Assembly (NCBI GenBank): GCA_030272155.1 | Contig: CP126196.1 | Span: forward strand, 682,001 to 746,000 | Direction: 5' to 3' | Origin: Tetradesmus obliquus | Lineage: Eukaryota > Chlorophyta > Chlorophyceae > Sphaeropleales > Scenedesmaceae | Length of the DNA stretch: 64,000 nucleotides | Shown: in pieces, positions 10,921-23,506 of the stretch | Position numbering within the stretch: position 1 is the first letter of the stretch | How the letters are laid out: each line of letters begins with the position of its first letter | Notes under the pieces: generated by a model | The model's input: the letters and a program-made list of their open reading frames with translations, nothing else | Database searches by the model: none | What the model was told of the DNA's origin: nothing | Translations under genes and position numbers: made by a program

Positions 10921-13900
10921 ATGGCTTCCCCACGGAAGCTCAAAGCTGCTGCTCGTGCAGGGCGCTCAGAAGACCAAAAAGGTGCGTTCGGATGCATCCT
11001 TGCTGCCGCTGGCTCCGCAGCTGCTGTCCCGCGGAGCCCTTGCACACAGCTGCACCCCTGTTGCTGCAATGCTACTGCTGTCAAGCAGGGCCTTGGTGGG
11101 ACAAGTACTTCCAGAATGTGTTCCCTAATAGAGCCGTAAGGGATGAAGCGCGTGACAGGGACGGCATAGTGGTGTACAGGCCCACGCACTTGGGCCTCCT
11201 GCAAGCGCCACAGCACGCGCAATATGAGGTAGGGTTGCAGCCAGTTGCAATGCAGTGTGCAGATGCTCCGCCTCTCATGCAGCTTGCGCCTTTTCAGCAT
11301 TACCTGTAGACTTTCAAGCTTCAATTTTGTTGACGTAAGCGCAGTTGCTGCTGTCCGCGCACCTGGCTAACAACACCAGCAGATCAAGCGCCTCACAACA
11401 CACTGTTGCTGCACATCACCCCCTTACCCGTCTATCACCCAAAGCTGCAACGGCTGCTGTGCCGCATGACTGCTGGCAGGTGTGCTGGAAGCAGGGCGAC
11501 ACATATGACACTGCCACGGCAGACATCTTCAGCTGGCAGCAGCTGCAGCCCATGCTCAAAGACCGTTTCATCGCCACACACTTCCAACCGGCAATGATAA
11601 CGCACCTGGTGCTGCCTTTGCAGGAGGTGCGTGCCACCTACCCCCAGCAGCAGCTAGCAGCAGGCAGCAAGCAGCAACCCTTATGCCAGGCAGCTGCGGC
11701 AGCACGGCAGCAGCCTGCGGCCATAACATCATCTGCATGCTTCCTGCTACTGCCTTCTTCTTTGTGCCGATCCCTACAGTACACCCGCTGCGTCGCCAAA
11801 CAAAACAACGTGTCTCGCGCTGCTGCATTGTGCGAGTCGGTTCTGCATAAACACCGCCAAGTGCAGCACCGGCCTGGCGCTCGTGACCACTCAGCAATGC
11901 GCTGCTTTCCTGCAAACGTGCAGCGCAACTGGCACGCCACCGACGAGGAGTATACGCAGATGACTACAGCGTGCATGGCTGCCGAGCAGCGCTGGCAGGA
12001 GCTGACAAAGGAGAAAAACAGGCAGCTGGCGCACATCAGTGGCGAGAGGGCTGCTGCTGCTGAGGGCCAGCAGCAGGCGGCCAAGAAGCCCAGGAAACCT
12101 GCTGCTGCTGCTGCAAAGAATGCAGCTGCAGCAGCGCCTGCGGCAGCAGCAGCAAGCAAGGCTGCCAAAGCCAAGGGGAAGCCTGCAGCTGCAGCTGCAG
12201 CTGGCAGCAAGGCTGCAGCCGCAAAGCCTGCCAAGGCAGCACCTGCGGCAGCAACTGCAAAGCCTGCCAAGGCAGCACCTGCGGCAGCAGCTGCTGCTGC
12301 TGGCAAGAGCACAGCAAAGGCTGGCAGCAGCAGCGCTGCTGCTGCTGGCGCCAAGAAGCGACCTGCTGCCGCGCTTGCGCTGTCCGCTAAGAGGCAGAAG
12401 ACAGGTGCAGCTGCTGCTGCTGCAGCAGCTCAGGATGACGATGAGGCAGCTGCTGCAGCAGCAGAGAGCTCAGAGGAGGAGCCCAGCTCTGAGTCTGAGG
12501 AGCAGCAGCAGTCTGATGATGACTCGGACAGCGAGCCCAGCAGCAGCGATGATTTTAAGGAGCGGCGCCCAAAGCCGCTGCGCGTGCAGCAGCCGCGCGG
12601 TCAGCAGCAGCAGCAGCAGCGCAAGGGCCGCCAGGCAGCAGCAGCAGCAGCCGCTGCTGCACCGCCCAGCGCCAGCAAGAACACCAAGAAGGAGCAGCAG
12701 CAGCAGCAGCAGCAGCAGAAGAAGCAGGCGGCAGTCAAGCAGGAGCCGGCGGGCAAGCGCAGCAAGCCCGATGCTGCTGCTGCTGCTGCTGCTGCTGCTG
12801 AGATGACCTACAAGGGCCACACAGGTGGGTGGCAGTGCGCCCCTGACGCCCATTTGGCGCTGCCACAGGCCATCGCATGCTGTGGCCTGAGCACAGGAAA
12901 CCAGACGCTGACAGATGTGGTATCTTTTTTCCGATTGCACAGCGTGTCGCAATGCGATGAAGTTTGACTTAGCTGTAGATGCAGCTGTGTCTCATACACC
13001 CCCCTCAGCATCACACAAGTGGGCACGGCGGACTGTCACGTAACTTAACACCCCCTAACATCAACCACGTGTACCCCATGTCACCCCCCATGCCTGCCTC
13101 GCACACACACCCACAGGCCGCAGCTACCCAGCTTCTGTTGCCTGCAAGCCGAAAGACAAGCGCATCGGCACGCGTGCCTACGCGGCGGGCGAGGCCAGTG
13201 GCGAGTACCCCGTGGCTTGGATCGTGGACGAGGTGTCGTACATGCTGCCCGGCTCTACCAAGAAGCAGCACAAGGTGCTGCCCAAGTGGGAGGTGCGTGG
13301 TAGTGGCAAAGACTTGGCAATGGTGACGATGGTGACTAGTTGCCTTTAGGTGTTGGCGCCATCTGCAGGTTGTGTGCTTGGCAAAGCAAGCACTGGTTGC
13401 TTGGGCAGAACAGCACAGATGGTGAGGGCACAGCATGTTTGGCGGCTGCAGTTGTGGACGCGGTGTCAGGTACCCTGCCTGGCTTTCCGGGAAACTGCAC
13501 ATGATGCTGCGCAAGGGGGAGGTGCATGGCAGTGGCAGAGAGAACATAGCAGTGATGAGTTCCATATGGGTGCCGTCACCAGCTGAAGACAGCGTGTGAG
13601 TCTCCACAAGCACCTAGGTGACATCTCACAGGCACGCATATGTGGTTGCACTTTGTGGTGGGCGGAGGCGGTTACTGCTCCAGCACCTAGGGGATATGTG
13701 CTGCTGCTGCTGCTGCTGCCAGGGCTATGAGCTGGACGTGAATGGCTGGGAGGACGCAGCCGGCATGGCTGAGCTGGACTGCTACAAGGAGTGGCAGGGC
13801 GAGGACAAGCCAGCCTACTACACAGGTGCGTGACTGTAATTGATCAAGTGTGGCAACTCAAGCGTGCATGGCTTACATGATGGTTACTGTTACACGGTGC

Positions 13901-14196
13901 AAAGGGACCAGGACATACCTGTGTACTTCACCGGTGCTGCACAACATGCATCGGTGCTGCACAGCGGGGTTCGCATTTGCGTAGACGCTGGTGCAAGCAA
14001 GTTGACTGCGTGATTACTGGAGCGGTGCCAACCTTGGAAAGCGCTGCGTCTTGCGGCTCATAGCACTTTACTTGCCAATAGCGTCGTTGCAACTCAAGCG
14101 TCTGCTTACCTGCCTGCCTGCCTGCCTGCAGCTGTGAAGCCGGCAGCCGCTGCCAACGCCTTCATCGCCTGGAAGCAGACAGGCAAGAGCGCGTGA
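10921..14196 (+). CDS. unrecognised 499-aa Ala/Lys-rich, probably nuclear protein
   Basis: Seven exons join in phase: 10921-10981, 11089-11135, 11480-11626, 11924-12824, 13117-13292, 13723-13825 and 14132-14196. The N-terminus has basic MASPRKLKAAARAGR, then WWDKYFQNVFPNRA, and a folded-looking segment with VCWKQGDTYDTATADIFSW and LKDRFIATHFQPAM. A 300-codon exon follows. It is rich in Ala, Lys and Pro like a histone H1 tail, with an acidic Ser/Glu block around AESSEEEPSSESEE and several Gln runs. The C-terminus (YPVAWIVDEVSYMLPGSTKK, then ELDVNGWEDAAGM) looks folded again. I recognise no family. The composition suggests a chromatin- or RNA-associated protein (inference). The start is chosen because this ATG gives a donor in phase with exon 2. 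Confidence 0.65.
13450..13560 (+). repeat. decayed echo of the exon 5 end (Ala/Lys-rich gene)
   Basis: About 230 bases after exon 5 the intron repeats its last 80-odd bases plus the first 50 of the intron. IVDEVSYMLPGS becomes VVDAVSGTLPGF, followed by a degenerate GAGGTGCATGG donor region that matches GAGGTGCGTGG at 13291. The copy has picked up substitutions and small gaps, so it is older than most echoes in RPB2. Confidence 0.65.
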
Positions 14197-14803
14197 GCAT
14201 GGCAACAGCAGTGACAGCAGCTATTGTTCACGGGGATCACGATGAGGCGAGGACTGTTTGCTGGCAGCACTCCGCCACATGGGTGCTGCGGCTGCTGCAG
14301 CTGAGGGCGGATAATTTGAATTGGAGTGGAATGGTGGAACCTCAACAAACTGTGCAGCAGTGTTGGCCATGTCCCGGCAGCATGATGGTGTCAGGTTTAG
14401 TTTAGTTCTACAGGTGAATTGTGTTGGGCGTCAATGCTGATTGTTTCGCGCGACTGTCGCGGCACCTTTGATCACCGCATGGGCTGCAGTGCGTGTGCAT
14501 GCCAATGGCGGCTGCTGCGCCTGCTGCCGCAGCTTGGCTTTAGTTGCTCAGGGCTCATGCGAATGAAGGGCGCATAATTGTAGTGCACGTGCACTACCGG
14601 CGCGTGGCGGCACTCTTGCACAGTTGTAGCTCAACAGGGTCAACAAGACAGCCGCAGATCAGTTGCATCAGCAGGAAATTCGTACGGTACGAATCTCATG
14701 CGCGGGCTTTGCGTTGTGGCAGTGGCCGCATTGTAGTGGCCCATTGGTGTTAACACCAACGTTGGTTTGCAGACCTTCTACAGCAGTGGTGGCTTCGAGC
14801 TGT

Positions 14804-14808
14804 TGTAA
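14804..14808 (+). terminator. possible TGTAA poly(A) signal of the Ala/Lys-rich gene
   Basis: TGTAA lies about 610 bases after the TGA at 14194-14196. The motif matches the chlorophyte consensus, but I have no cleavage-site evidence. Confidence 0.3.
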
Positions 14809-17800
14809 CAAGTGTATGTGGCATCACTACGTGGTTTGCTGCCGCACGGCTGCCCAAAGTATATGCAGGAGTTCAGGGCAGACACGTTACACCGCCGATC
14901 TCGCCCCAACCATCCGGCTAACAACTAAGACCCTGCGCCTGTCAGATACAGCAGGCAGCAGCAGCAATCAAAACACTGGAGATGCTATCAACGCTAGCAC
15001 GTCCCTGCTACATTAGGAACGAAGTTGAGAGGTGTGCAGGGCCAACACGGCCAAGCAAAACAGCAGTCACACCACAGACATCGAGCTGAAACAGGCCGCA
15101 TACACACATGCCAAACGCATCACAACAAGTTTTGTTGCCGCACAACAACTGCCACATTCGTGCAGGCGCCTTGCACTGCATGATGATGATTTAAAGGAGC
15201 CTACGCATTATTGGCGCCATTGAGATCACACGTAAATGAGCACGTCATCATGATGATCCTGTCTTGCGTCTGTTATCCAACACAAGCTAGAAGGATGACA
15301 ACGCCGCATGCATAGACATAGACAGCAGAGCAACAACTAGTAGCAGCCTTGGTACTTCAGCTGCTGGCTTTTCACACGACATTGCCACGTCACCGATCAG
15401 CGAAGCACCCCGGTGCCGCGCTGTACTGGCCTTTTTTGTGAACAGCCCAATCCGCAGCCAACCAGCCGACAAAGCCCTTTGCAAGGACAGGAACCAATAC
15501 ACATGCAGTGTGACATGAAACAAACGAGCAGAGGCAGTCCAGATCCCAAGGAGTGATGTCTCTTACTGCTGGCGCCACAAACAGCGCCGTCTGCTGAGAA
15601 GTGGCATGCCAAAGGCAAGCGCCGCACATGGCATGCAGTGTAATGTTGTTATATGACACAAAGGCAGTGCAGCTCGCAGGCTAGCCAGAGCAAGCATTTG
15701 GATGGACTTACTGCAGCACTGGCAAGTGGCCTCAGGTTGCAAGCCCAACAGCAGATACACCGGCAGCGAACGCCAGCACTGCACACGAGCTGAGAAGCTG
15801 GACCAGTCAGGCGCACTGCACACAGCAATACACAACACGTATAAGCTGCTGCTGCTGCACGGTGAGCTGAGAGAGACAGCCTGGCAACTGCACCTTGCGT
15901 GCGGTGCTGCTGCCAAAAGCCAAAAGACCAGCACAAGCACAAAGCAGAACAGTGCGGCTGTTGGGCAGACAGAGGCTGCCAGGCACCAGGCATCACAGCT
16001 GCCCCATTGCGTGCAAGGCATGCGGGCAGGGACTCTACAGGACTGCAAGTGCTGCTTCAGGCACACAACACACAAGACGTACAGCCTACGATGTGTTTTT
16101 ACTGCCAGGGGAGAGGAACAACATGCAAAATCACAGGCATCTGCTGTATGTAACGTTATAACGCCCATCTCAGACCAGCTGGCAACCAAGCAGGCTGCGC
16201 ATTCCACACGACCCCATTACATATCCAGGAAGCCTGTGCTATAACCACTACTACACGAGCGAACCAAGCAGCCAGAAACAGCAGCTGCAGGGTGCCCAAT
16301 GACACATGGAATGAGTGCCACACAAAGAAGAACAGACAGTAAAACCAGAGTTGCCGGGTCCGTTGTTGCTAGCTAGTACTGCCAATCTGGAGTCGCAAGT
16401 GCATGAATACCACAACCGAAGCTCCACACTGTTACAGGCGCGTCATATCCGTGCCTGCCGAGAATGGTAGAATCAGCCAACAAGTAACAGCTGCACGCCG
16501 CCTAATGCAGTACATGCCACTACTGCTGCATGTGCAGGCTACAAACACACAATGTCATTCTGCTGAATGCCGCATAGCAGCACCGCCCAAGCCATGGCAA
16601 CACATGCCTTTTGCTGCTTTCAAGACCTGACAAGAGCGCCATGATGGGGTATCAACATGCACGTGGCCTGAACTTCCTTGTTGCCTACACATGGCATTGT
16701 GCACAGCACAACCCACCTTTCGCAACCAACGTTGCCCAACGCATTGGCAGCCGGGTTACACACACAGCAGCTGCAGCAACGTGCCTTTTCTCACCAACAA
16801 GCAAAGGAAGCACACTGCACAAGTGCCGCCGCTCTATTGCAACATCAGCAAGACACAAGTGGCCAGCAGACAAGCACAGAAGACTGCAAGACCAGAAAAG
16901 TGTGCTGCGCCTGCTGAGTCCTTCACTCTGTGCTGCTGCAGCCAAAAGTGCACAGCTGGCAAGCCAAGTGCTTTGAATAGAGTGTTGAATAGCCAAGAAG
17001 AGCGTTGAATTGCTAGCCACCGAAAAACAAGCGGAGCATCCACAGTAGGGCTCTGCCCCACAGAGGCAGGCTCAAGCTGCCAGTCACACAGCAACTGGCT
17101 ACCCTCAGATCATGTTACTAACATGTTACTAACATGTCAATGACATGCCTGTGGGACGCGCGGCAACAAAAATGCATGTGCTTGAGCTGTCAGCACACCT
17201 GCAAGCTGCAACAGTGCAGTGCAGCGGCCACATATTGACAGCTGTGTTGTTCAAAGGCTGCTTGCAACAACACCAGGCAAGGCCGGCGAAGCAGCCTACA
17301 CAACACGCCAGTGATACTGGACAAGTGCAGGGGCAAGGACACACAGCTAGCCTGAAATGTTGCAAGCGGGCAAGGCAACATGAGCGCAGCCAGCCCGCAA
17401 GGGAGCCAAAACTGCTGGATGCAACTGCAGCGAAGCATCCTCTGGCAAAGCAAGCGCTGCTCACACCAAGTATGCCAGCTGCACGCAACCAACAGCAGAC
17501 GCAGCACTCGCCGCTCTACAGCCACAGCATGCAAAACGCACATGCCATAGCCACATGCTGTGGTGCTCGCTACGCACGCAGCAACCCACACACAAGCAAC
17601 GGAGCAGCAGTATCAATTAGTGCACATCTGAGCGCATGTGCGCAGCGGTTTTCTGTGCAGCGGCCCACAAGTGAACACAAGTAGTGGTGAGTACTGCTGC
17701 AGCTAAACACAACACTACACCTCCCAATGCTGCGCTGGCCCGCTCCTGCCCAGTGCATCCAACGTGACACGTGCTGCATTTGCACATCAAGACTTACCTG

Positions 17801-19528
17801 CAGGTGTGCCAGGTCCACGGCACAACAGCAGCACCTCTGTCCTTGAGCTAGCCACAAGCTGCACTACCACGTACTAACAAACCAAACAAACAAGGTGCGG
17901 CCTGTGGCCACATGTCCTACAAGATGCAAAATGCAACATGGCAAACAGCAACTGCTGCCGCACAGACTGCAAAGCTAACAAGCGCCGCACCGCATGCACA
18001 TCGAGGGCGAGAAACAGGCTGTTGATTACTTTTAGCAACATTGGGATCTGCATGCGAGAATGATCAGGGGACACGAACGCATGCGCCAAGCAAACTACAC
18101 AAGCGCGCAACATAGCATCACACTTTCAAGTACTCCAGGATGGTATGTTGCGCAAGTACCAGCATCGTCTGCACACCAGTCTATGCAGGCCTCTCAGGCA
18201 TGCGACAAACAGCAGCGCAAAGTGCACACAAAACGGAGCATGCGGCTGCCAAAACACTACCATACGCAGCGCAGCAGCTGTGCAAACACAGCACACGCTG
18301 CCAGCTGCAGCAGACATGCAGCACACTGCAAGGCCCTGACGCACGTCACCTCTGTTGAAACGTACACAAACAGGCCGAATCGAACTGCAGTGCATCAACA
18401 TAACTGACACAGCTGGCCCCTGCATTGGACATTGCCACAGTCATCGCCACACCACAGACCCAAGCACGCAGAGGCTGCAGCAAACCCCAGACACCAGCTG
18501 CGGCCAACAATGCACACAATGCAGGACCTAAAATGCTCAAACGAGGCATATGAGGCATATGATGATGGCTCCTGCTGACCTCCTACTGCAAATATGGCAA
18601 CAATACAAGCGCCACACGCGCGCGCTCTGCACACCGTCACCTGCTACATGACATGCCAGCGCTTGCGCCAGCCGCAACCACGTCTGTTGCGGCAGCCAAG
18701 CCTGTCAGCAGCGCACGCGCTGCATCCACTTCAGCAAGCACCGAGTTCATGCTGGACGTACATACTCGCACCAATGTCTCCTAGATAACACATATGCATA
18801 GGCTGCAAGCGTCGATATCACGGCCGCCTTGCAGCACAGGGCGCGGCGCACTGCAATCACAAAATCGCCCATGGCTGTGCAAGCTCATGCTCCAATGCAC
18901 ACGCGCTGCTGAATCAGCAGCATCACAGGAGCCATGCTGATGCAGCTTGGCAGCACAACTCCACCGCAGCTGCTGCTGCTCATGTTCTACTGTCCCGGCC
19001 TCACCCTCCTGCCGTCAGCACACAGTGCGCAGAGCAGGGCGGCGAATGTAACATGTCATATGACATCAACATGCCCAGGCAGGTACCTACACCACACGAG
19101 CTGACCGGACGCTGGCAATCTTACACGCATTACCAGAGTAACACCTGGGCATATGTTGTCTTTAGACCACACCACGCCACATACCGTGGCAGAGCTACAC
19201 AGCTGCACCACACACAAAGCTCGATCAGGCACATGCAGCAATGTCAACACGCATAGCGCCGGCACAGCAACATTGTAGTCTAGTAACAGCACCCTGCTGC
19301 AGGAAGAAGGCTCGCCGCTTGCAGCGCATACCCCAATGCAAAAAATCTACCAACAGTCGCACGGCAGCCTCAGTCACTACCAGCATGCCGGACACGACAC
19401 ATCACCTTCACCTATACAATGCATAACACACATAAAGGCTTCAACAAAAGCCCCCAGCCAGCTGCTGAACCTGCCATCCATGCAACTCAGCAGGCCCGCA
19501 GCAGCAGCAGCAGCCACCCCACACAATG

Positions 19529-19533
19529 TTACA
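19529..19533 (-). terminator. possible TGTAA poly(A) signal of the low-complexity gene
   Basis: TTACA on the plus strand reads TGTAA on the minus strand, about 65 bases after the TGA at 19598-19600. The short spacing makes it a good candidate. Confidence 0.4.
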
Positions 19534-19597
19534 GATCATGTATGTTCAGACATACGCCCGCGCCACCACCTGGCAGTATTCTGCTGCTGCTGCCGCA

Positions 19598-21069
19598 TCA
19601 GATACTCAGCAGGCCTGCAGCAGCGGCAGCCTCACCGCCGGAAGCCTTGCTACCACTGCCAGGCCGCTTGCTGCTGCCGGCTGCTGCCTGCTTCCCCTCC
19701 TTCCCTGCAGCGCTGCTGCTGCTGCTGTTGCCGGACGCCACAGCTGCAGCAGCATCACCCTTTTTGGGATTGCTCTTAGGGTCCACAATCTCCAACCGCT
19801 TTGAGGGAGGAGGCTTCAGCAGCGCAGCAGCAGCATACACGGGCCCACCACCCTGCATCAGCGCGGCGTGCTGCTGCTGTTGCTGGTGATGGTGGTGCAT
19901 CATCTGCGGGCTCATCAACCCCGCTGATGACATCGCTGCTGCTGCTGACATGGGTGAACCCTGCCGCAATGCCCCAGGCCCCGCCAAGTGCACCATATGC
20001 GGTGAGGGAGCTCCACTCGGGCTTGCTACTGCCATAACAGGCCCGCCGTAATGTGGCGACCATGTCACAGCAGGCCCCATGCCGTTCGGTGACATGACAA
20101 CATGATGACCTGGCGGTACTGGCGGCATTGCTGCTGAGGTGTATACACCACCCGGCTGCACCAATAATCCACCTGGACCACCAGCGGCAGCAGCAGCACC
20201 CATCATGCCTCCTGCAGGGATGAGTTTGCTGTCCATGCTGCTGCCAGCAGCAGCATCTTGACCCATGCTGCTGCTGCTGCTGTTGCCGGCTGGATCAGTC
20301 GCCCGCCAGCCCTTGCGTGGCGGAGGCGGCGGCTGCGACATGCCGGTCACACCCTGCTGCTGCTGCTGGTAGCCGTGCTGCTGCTGCTGCTGGCTGTAGC
20401 TGCTGGCGCCTGCTGCGCTGCTGCTGCTGCCAGCCTGCTGTTGCTGCTGCTTCTGCTGTGTGCTGCTCTTGCTGCTGTTGCTGCTGGGAGTGATACCCAG
20501 CAGATCATCCTCATCTTCAGGCAGGCAGCTGGCAATGACAACTGGGCTTGCCTTGCTGGAGGCAGGCGCAGGGGCTGCAGCAGATGCTGCAACAGCAGCA
20601 GCGCTAGCGCCAGCATTGCTGCTGCTTGTTGACGCAGAGGAGTCAGCCTGACCCTTGCCTGCTGCTGCAGCACTTGCAGCTGTCTTGCTGCTGCTGTCCC
20701 TGCTGCTGCTGGGCTCTTTGCTTGCCTTGGCATCCCTGCCAGGAGGCTGCTGCTGCTGCCTCTGGTTGCCAGCACGACCCGGCGCGGCCTCCCTGCCGCT
20801 TCTGCTCTTGCTGCTGCTGGCAGCATGTGCCACATCATCAGGCCCAGCAGGAGCCCTGGCAGCAGCAGCAGTAGCAGCAGGGGCTGCGGTGCTCTGCTGT
20901 TGCTGCACATTGCCGCCCTTGGCATGGCCCCTAGCACCAGCACCAGCAGCAGCAGCAGCAGCAGCAGGCAATGCATTGCTGCCCTGCTGCCGGCTGCCTG
21001 CATTGGCCCCACTGCTGCTGCTGCTGCTGCTGGCCCTGCCACCAGGCGGCGCAGAGTCATGGCGCTGAC

Positions 21070-21104
<35 letters not shown>

Positions 21105-21447
21105 ATGCCAGGCGCGTCGCCGCCGCTGCTGCTGCCAGGGCCACGCAGGCTGCTGCTGATGTTGGCACCTGGCGGAGGTGGATGCATCGGCGGCTGAGGA
21201 CCGTGGCTCAGAGCAGCAAGCATTCCGCTGCTGCTGCTGTTGTGCTGCAACCCATTCATTGGCGACAGCGGAGGTGCCCCCATGCTGCCACCCTGCTCCT
21301 GCTGCTGCTGCCGGCGCGGGTGCATTGCTGCGCTGCTGCTGCTGCCAGTAGCGCCTTCCATAGGGGGCGGGGGTCCCCCTGGGGGTGGCATTGGCCCAGG
21401 GATGTGCCCACTGACTGAATGATGATGGCTGTGGTGCGGGTGCATCA

Positions 21448-21485
<38 letters not shown>

Positions 21486-23506
21486 AACGCACCCTGCTGC
21501 TGCTGGCTGCTGATCATGCTGCTGCTGCTGCCCCTTGCAGGAAGGGACCCAGGAGCAGCAGCAGCAGCAGCGGGAGCCTTGCGCAGCCCTGCAGGGCCAG
21601 CAGCAGCGGCAGCAGCAGCTGCACTCCCAGGGCCGGGCGGTGCCGCACCCCTGCTGCTGCCGCTGCCGCTCAAGCTGCTGCTGCTGCCGCCCCTGCCGCC
21701 TGCCAGTGCGACTAGCGTGCCGGGTGCTTTGCGGATGTCCTGCGAAGGCAGCATGACTACAGTTTGCTGCCTGCGAGGGGGTGGCGGCGGGGGAGGTGGA
21801 GGGGCAGGAGCCCAGCCAGGCCCACCAGCAGCAGCAGCAGCAGTACTTGCCAGCTGGCCGCCACTGCTGGTGCTTGTGGGTGTGCTGCTGCCACCCATAC
21901 CAGCTGCATTGCCACCTTGCTGCTGCTGCTTCTGGCCTGCTGCAGCGCGGTTGGAGCCCTGCTGAGGCTTGCCTGCCTGCTGCTGGTTGCCCTTGCCACC
22001 AGCCGCAGCACTGCTGCTGCTGCTGCTGCTGCTTGCAGCAGGCTGCGCCACAGGTGCGCTGCTGATGTGTGCGCCAGCCGCCCGCAGCACTTGCAGCGGG
22101 TGCTGCATCTGCTGCTGCTGTGATGCAGAGCCAGGCAGCGGCGGCGTCTGCTTGCGCGGCGGCGCAACATCGGACAGCAGATCGTCCTCATCCGGAAGCA
22201 TCAGCGGCTTAGGCCGGCTGGCTGCAGCAGCACCAGCAAACCCACTGCCGCTGCTGTTGTTGCTGAGCGGACCGCTGCTGTTGAGGCTGCTGTTGCTGCC
22301 GTGCCGGCCCGGCGGGCCGCGCTGCTGCTGCATGTTGCTCGCAGCAGCAGCAGGCATACCAGCAGCAGCAGCACCACCAGGGCCACTGGCTAAGCCTGCA
22401 GCCTGAGACCCCTTGTTCTGTTGCTGCTGCTGTTTGTTGCCGCCCCTGCCGCCCTTGCCGGCCGCCCCGCTGCTGTTTCCTGCAGGCCCGCCGACCGCCA
22501 TGTTTCCTGCAGGGCCGGCCATGTTTCCTGCAGGGCCCAACATGTTTCCTGCAGGGCCAGCGTTCCAGGAGCCTGCGCGCGGGTTCTGGTCCCGCAGCTC
22601 TCCTATGCTGCCGTGCTGCTGCTGCTGCTGCTGCAGCTTGCCGGGTGCAGGGCCCGCCAGCTGCTGCTGCTGCTGCTGTTGCCCGCGCACAGCTGCTGCG
22701 TCGCGGCCAGCGCCGCTGCTTGCAGGAAAAGGTGGCGGCGAAGCACTGCAGCCAGACAGCCCTCTGCGGTGTGCAGCTGGGGACTGGTCAGAGTTGGCGC
22801 CCTGCCTGCCCCTGCCACGGCCGCTGCTGCTGTGGCCTTGGCTGCTGCTGCTGTCGCTGCCCTTGCTGCGGCTGCGTACCAGATCCTGCTGCATGTGCTG
22901 GGCAGGGGGATCTGCGCTGCTGCTGCTGCTGTTGCTGCTTAATGATGTGCTAGTGCTCAGCGATGCTGATGATGGCGGAGCTGGCTGCTGCGGTTGCTGG
23001 CGGCGCCCTTGGCCCTGCAAGGAGCCAGCTTGCTGCTGCTGCTGCTGCTGCTGTTGCCGCTCCAGTGGTGCACGGCCACTGCTGCTGTTGGGTGCAAACG
23101 CAGCGCCGAACCCCGCACCCGCCTGCTGCTGCTGCTTGCCTGCCGACAGCAGGTGGTTTGTGCCGTTAGGCAGCTGCTGCTGCTGGCCAAACTGCTGCTG
23201 CTTGTGCCCGCTGCCAGGCAAGGGGCAGCAAATAGGTGGCACTGCCTGCACTGGGCCCTGCCAGGAGTAAGGCTTGCCTGCAGAGCCACTGTGCCTGCGG
23301 ATGCCCATGCTCTGCTCTACTGTGGCCTGCTCATCATCACTGTGGCTGGAGAAGGCCTTTGCTGGCGCGTCCTTCGCGTCAGGCGTTGAAGTGCCGTCCG
23401 GTTCTGCTGCTGAAGCTTGCTGACACGCTGCGTGCTTGCCGCAAGCTGCAGCTGTCGCTGTCTTTTGGTCGGTGGTGTGTTCGCCCTGCCCCTCAGTCAG
23501 GCCCAT
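19598..23506 (-). CDS. intronless 1302-aa low-complexity protein (Gln/Ser/Gly/Pro/Ala-rich)
   Basis: A single open frame of 1302 codons from ATG at 23506 to TGA at 19598. Almost the whole protein is low complexity: runs of up to about 13 Gln, many Ser and Ala runs, a Pro run of about eight residues, and His clusters. Islands of ordinary sequence are spaced through it: SMGIRRHSGSAGKPYSWQG near the start, two acidic motifs (PDEDDLLSDVAPPRK and PEDEDDLLGITPS), MLPSQDIRKAPGTLVALAGG, and near the end KRLEIVDPKSNPKKG. The last faintly recalls the IxDPxT motif of eIF4G-type scaffold proteins, but that is a guess. An open frame this long could arise from phased CTG repeats, yet the motif islands and the nearby TGTAA favour a real gene. 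Probably disordered and condensate-prone (inference). Confidence 0.6.
21449..21484 (-). repeat. (CTG)12 tract encoding poly-Gln
   Basis: Twelve uninterrupted CTG triplets on the plus strand read as CAG (Gln) codons in the minus-strand low-complexity gene. Unlike many neighbouring runs it has no synonymous interruptions, so it is likely length-variable. Confidence 0.8.

Larger units (their letters stand above)
14197..19597. other. 5.4-kb stretch without a recognisable gene
   Basis: I read both strands and found only short open frames with CA- and TGC-rich composition, no conserved motif and no splice chain. The stretch is depleted of the long CTG runs seen in coding regions. Short direct repeats occur, such as CATGTTACTAA twice near 17112-17135. 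It probably holds 3' UTRs of the two facing genes plus intergenic DNA; a non-coding transcript cannot be excluded. Confidence 0.45.

Noticed and set aside
13950-14130. Further exon in the last intron of the Ala/Lys-rich gene
   Set aside because: No acceptor/donor pair kept the phase; direct joining of 13825 to 14132 does.
19600-23400. Many Leu-, Ala- and Cys-rich plus-strand frames opposite the low-complexity gene
   Set aside because: They are shadow frames of CTG/CAG repeats, with no motifs or credible starts.
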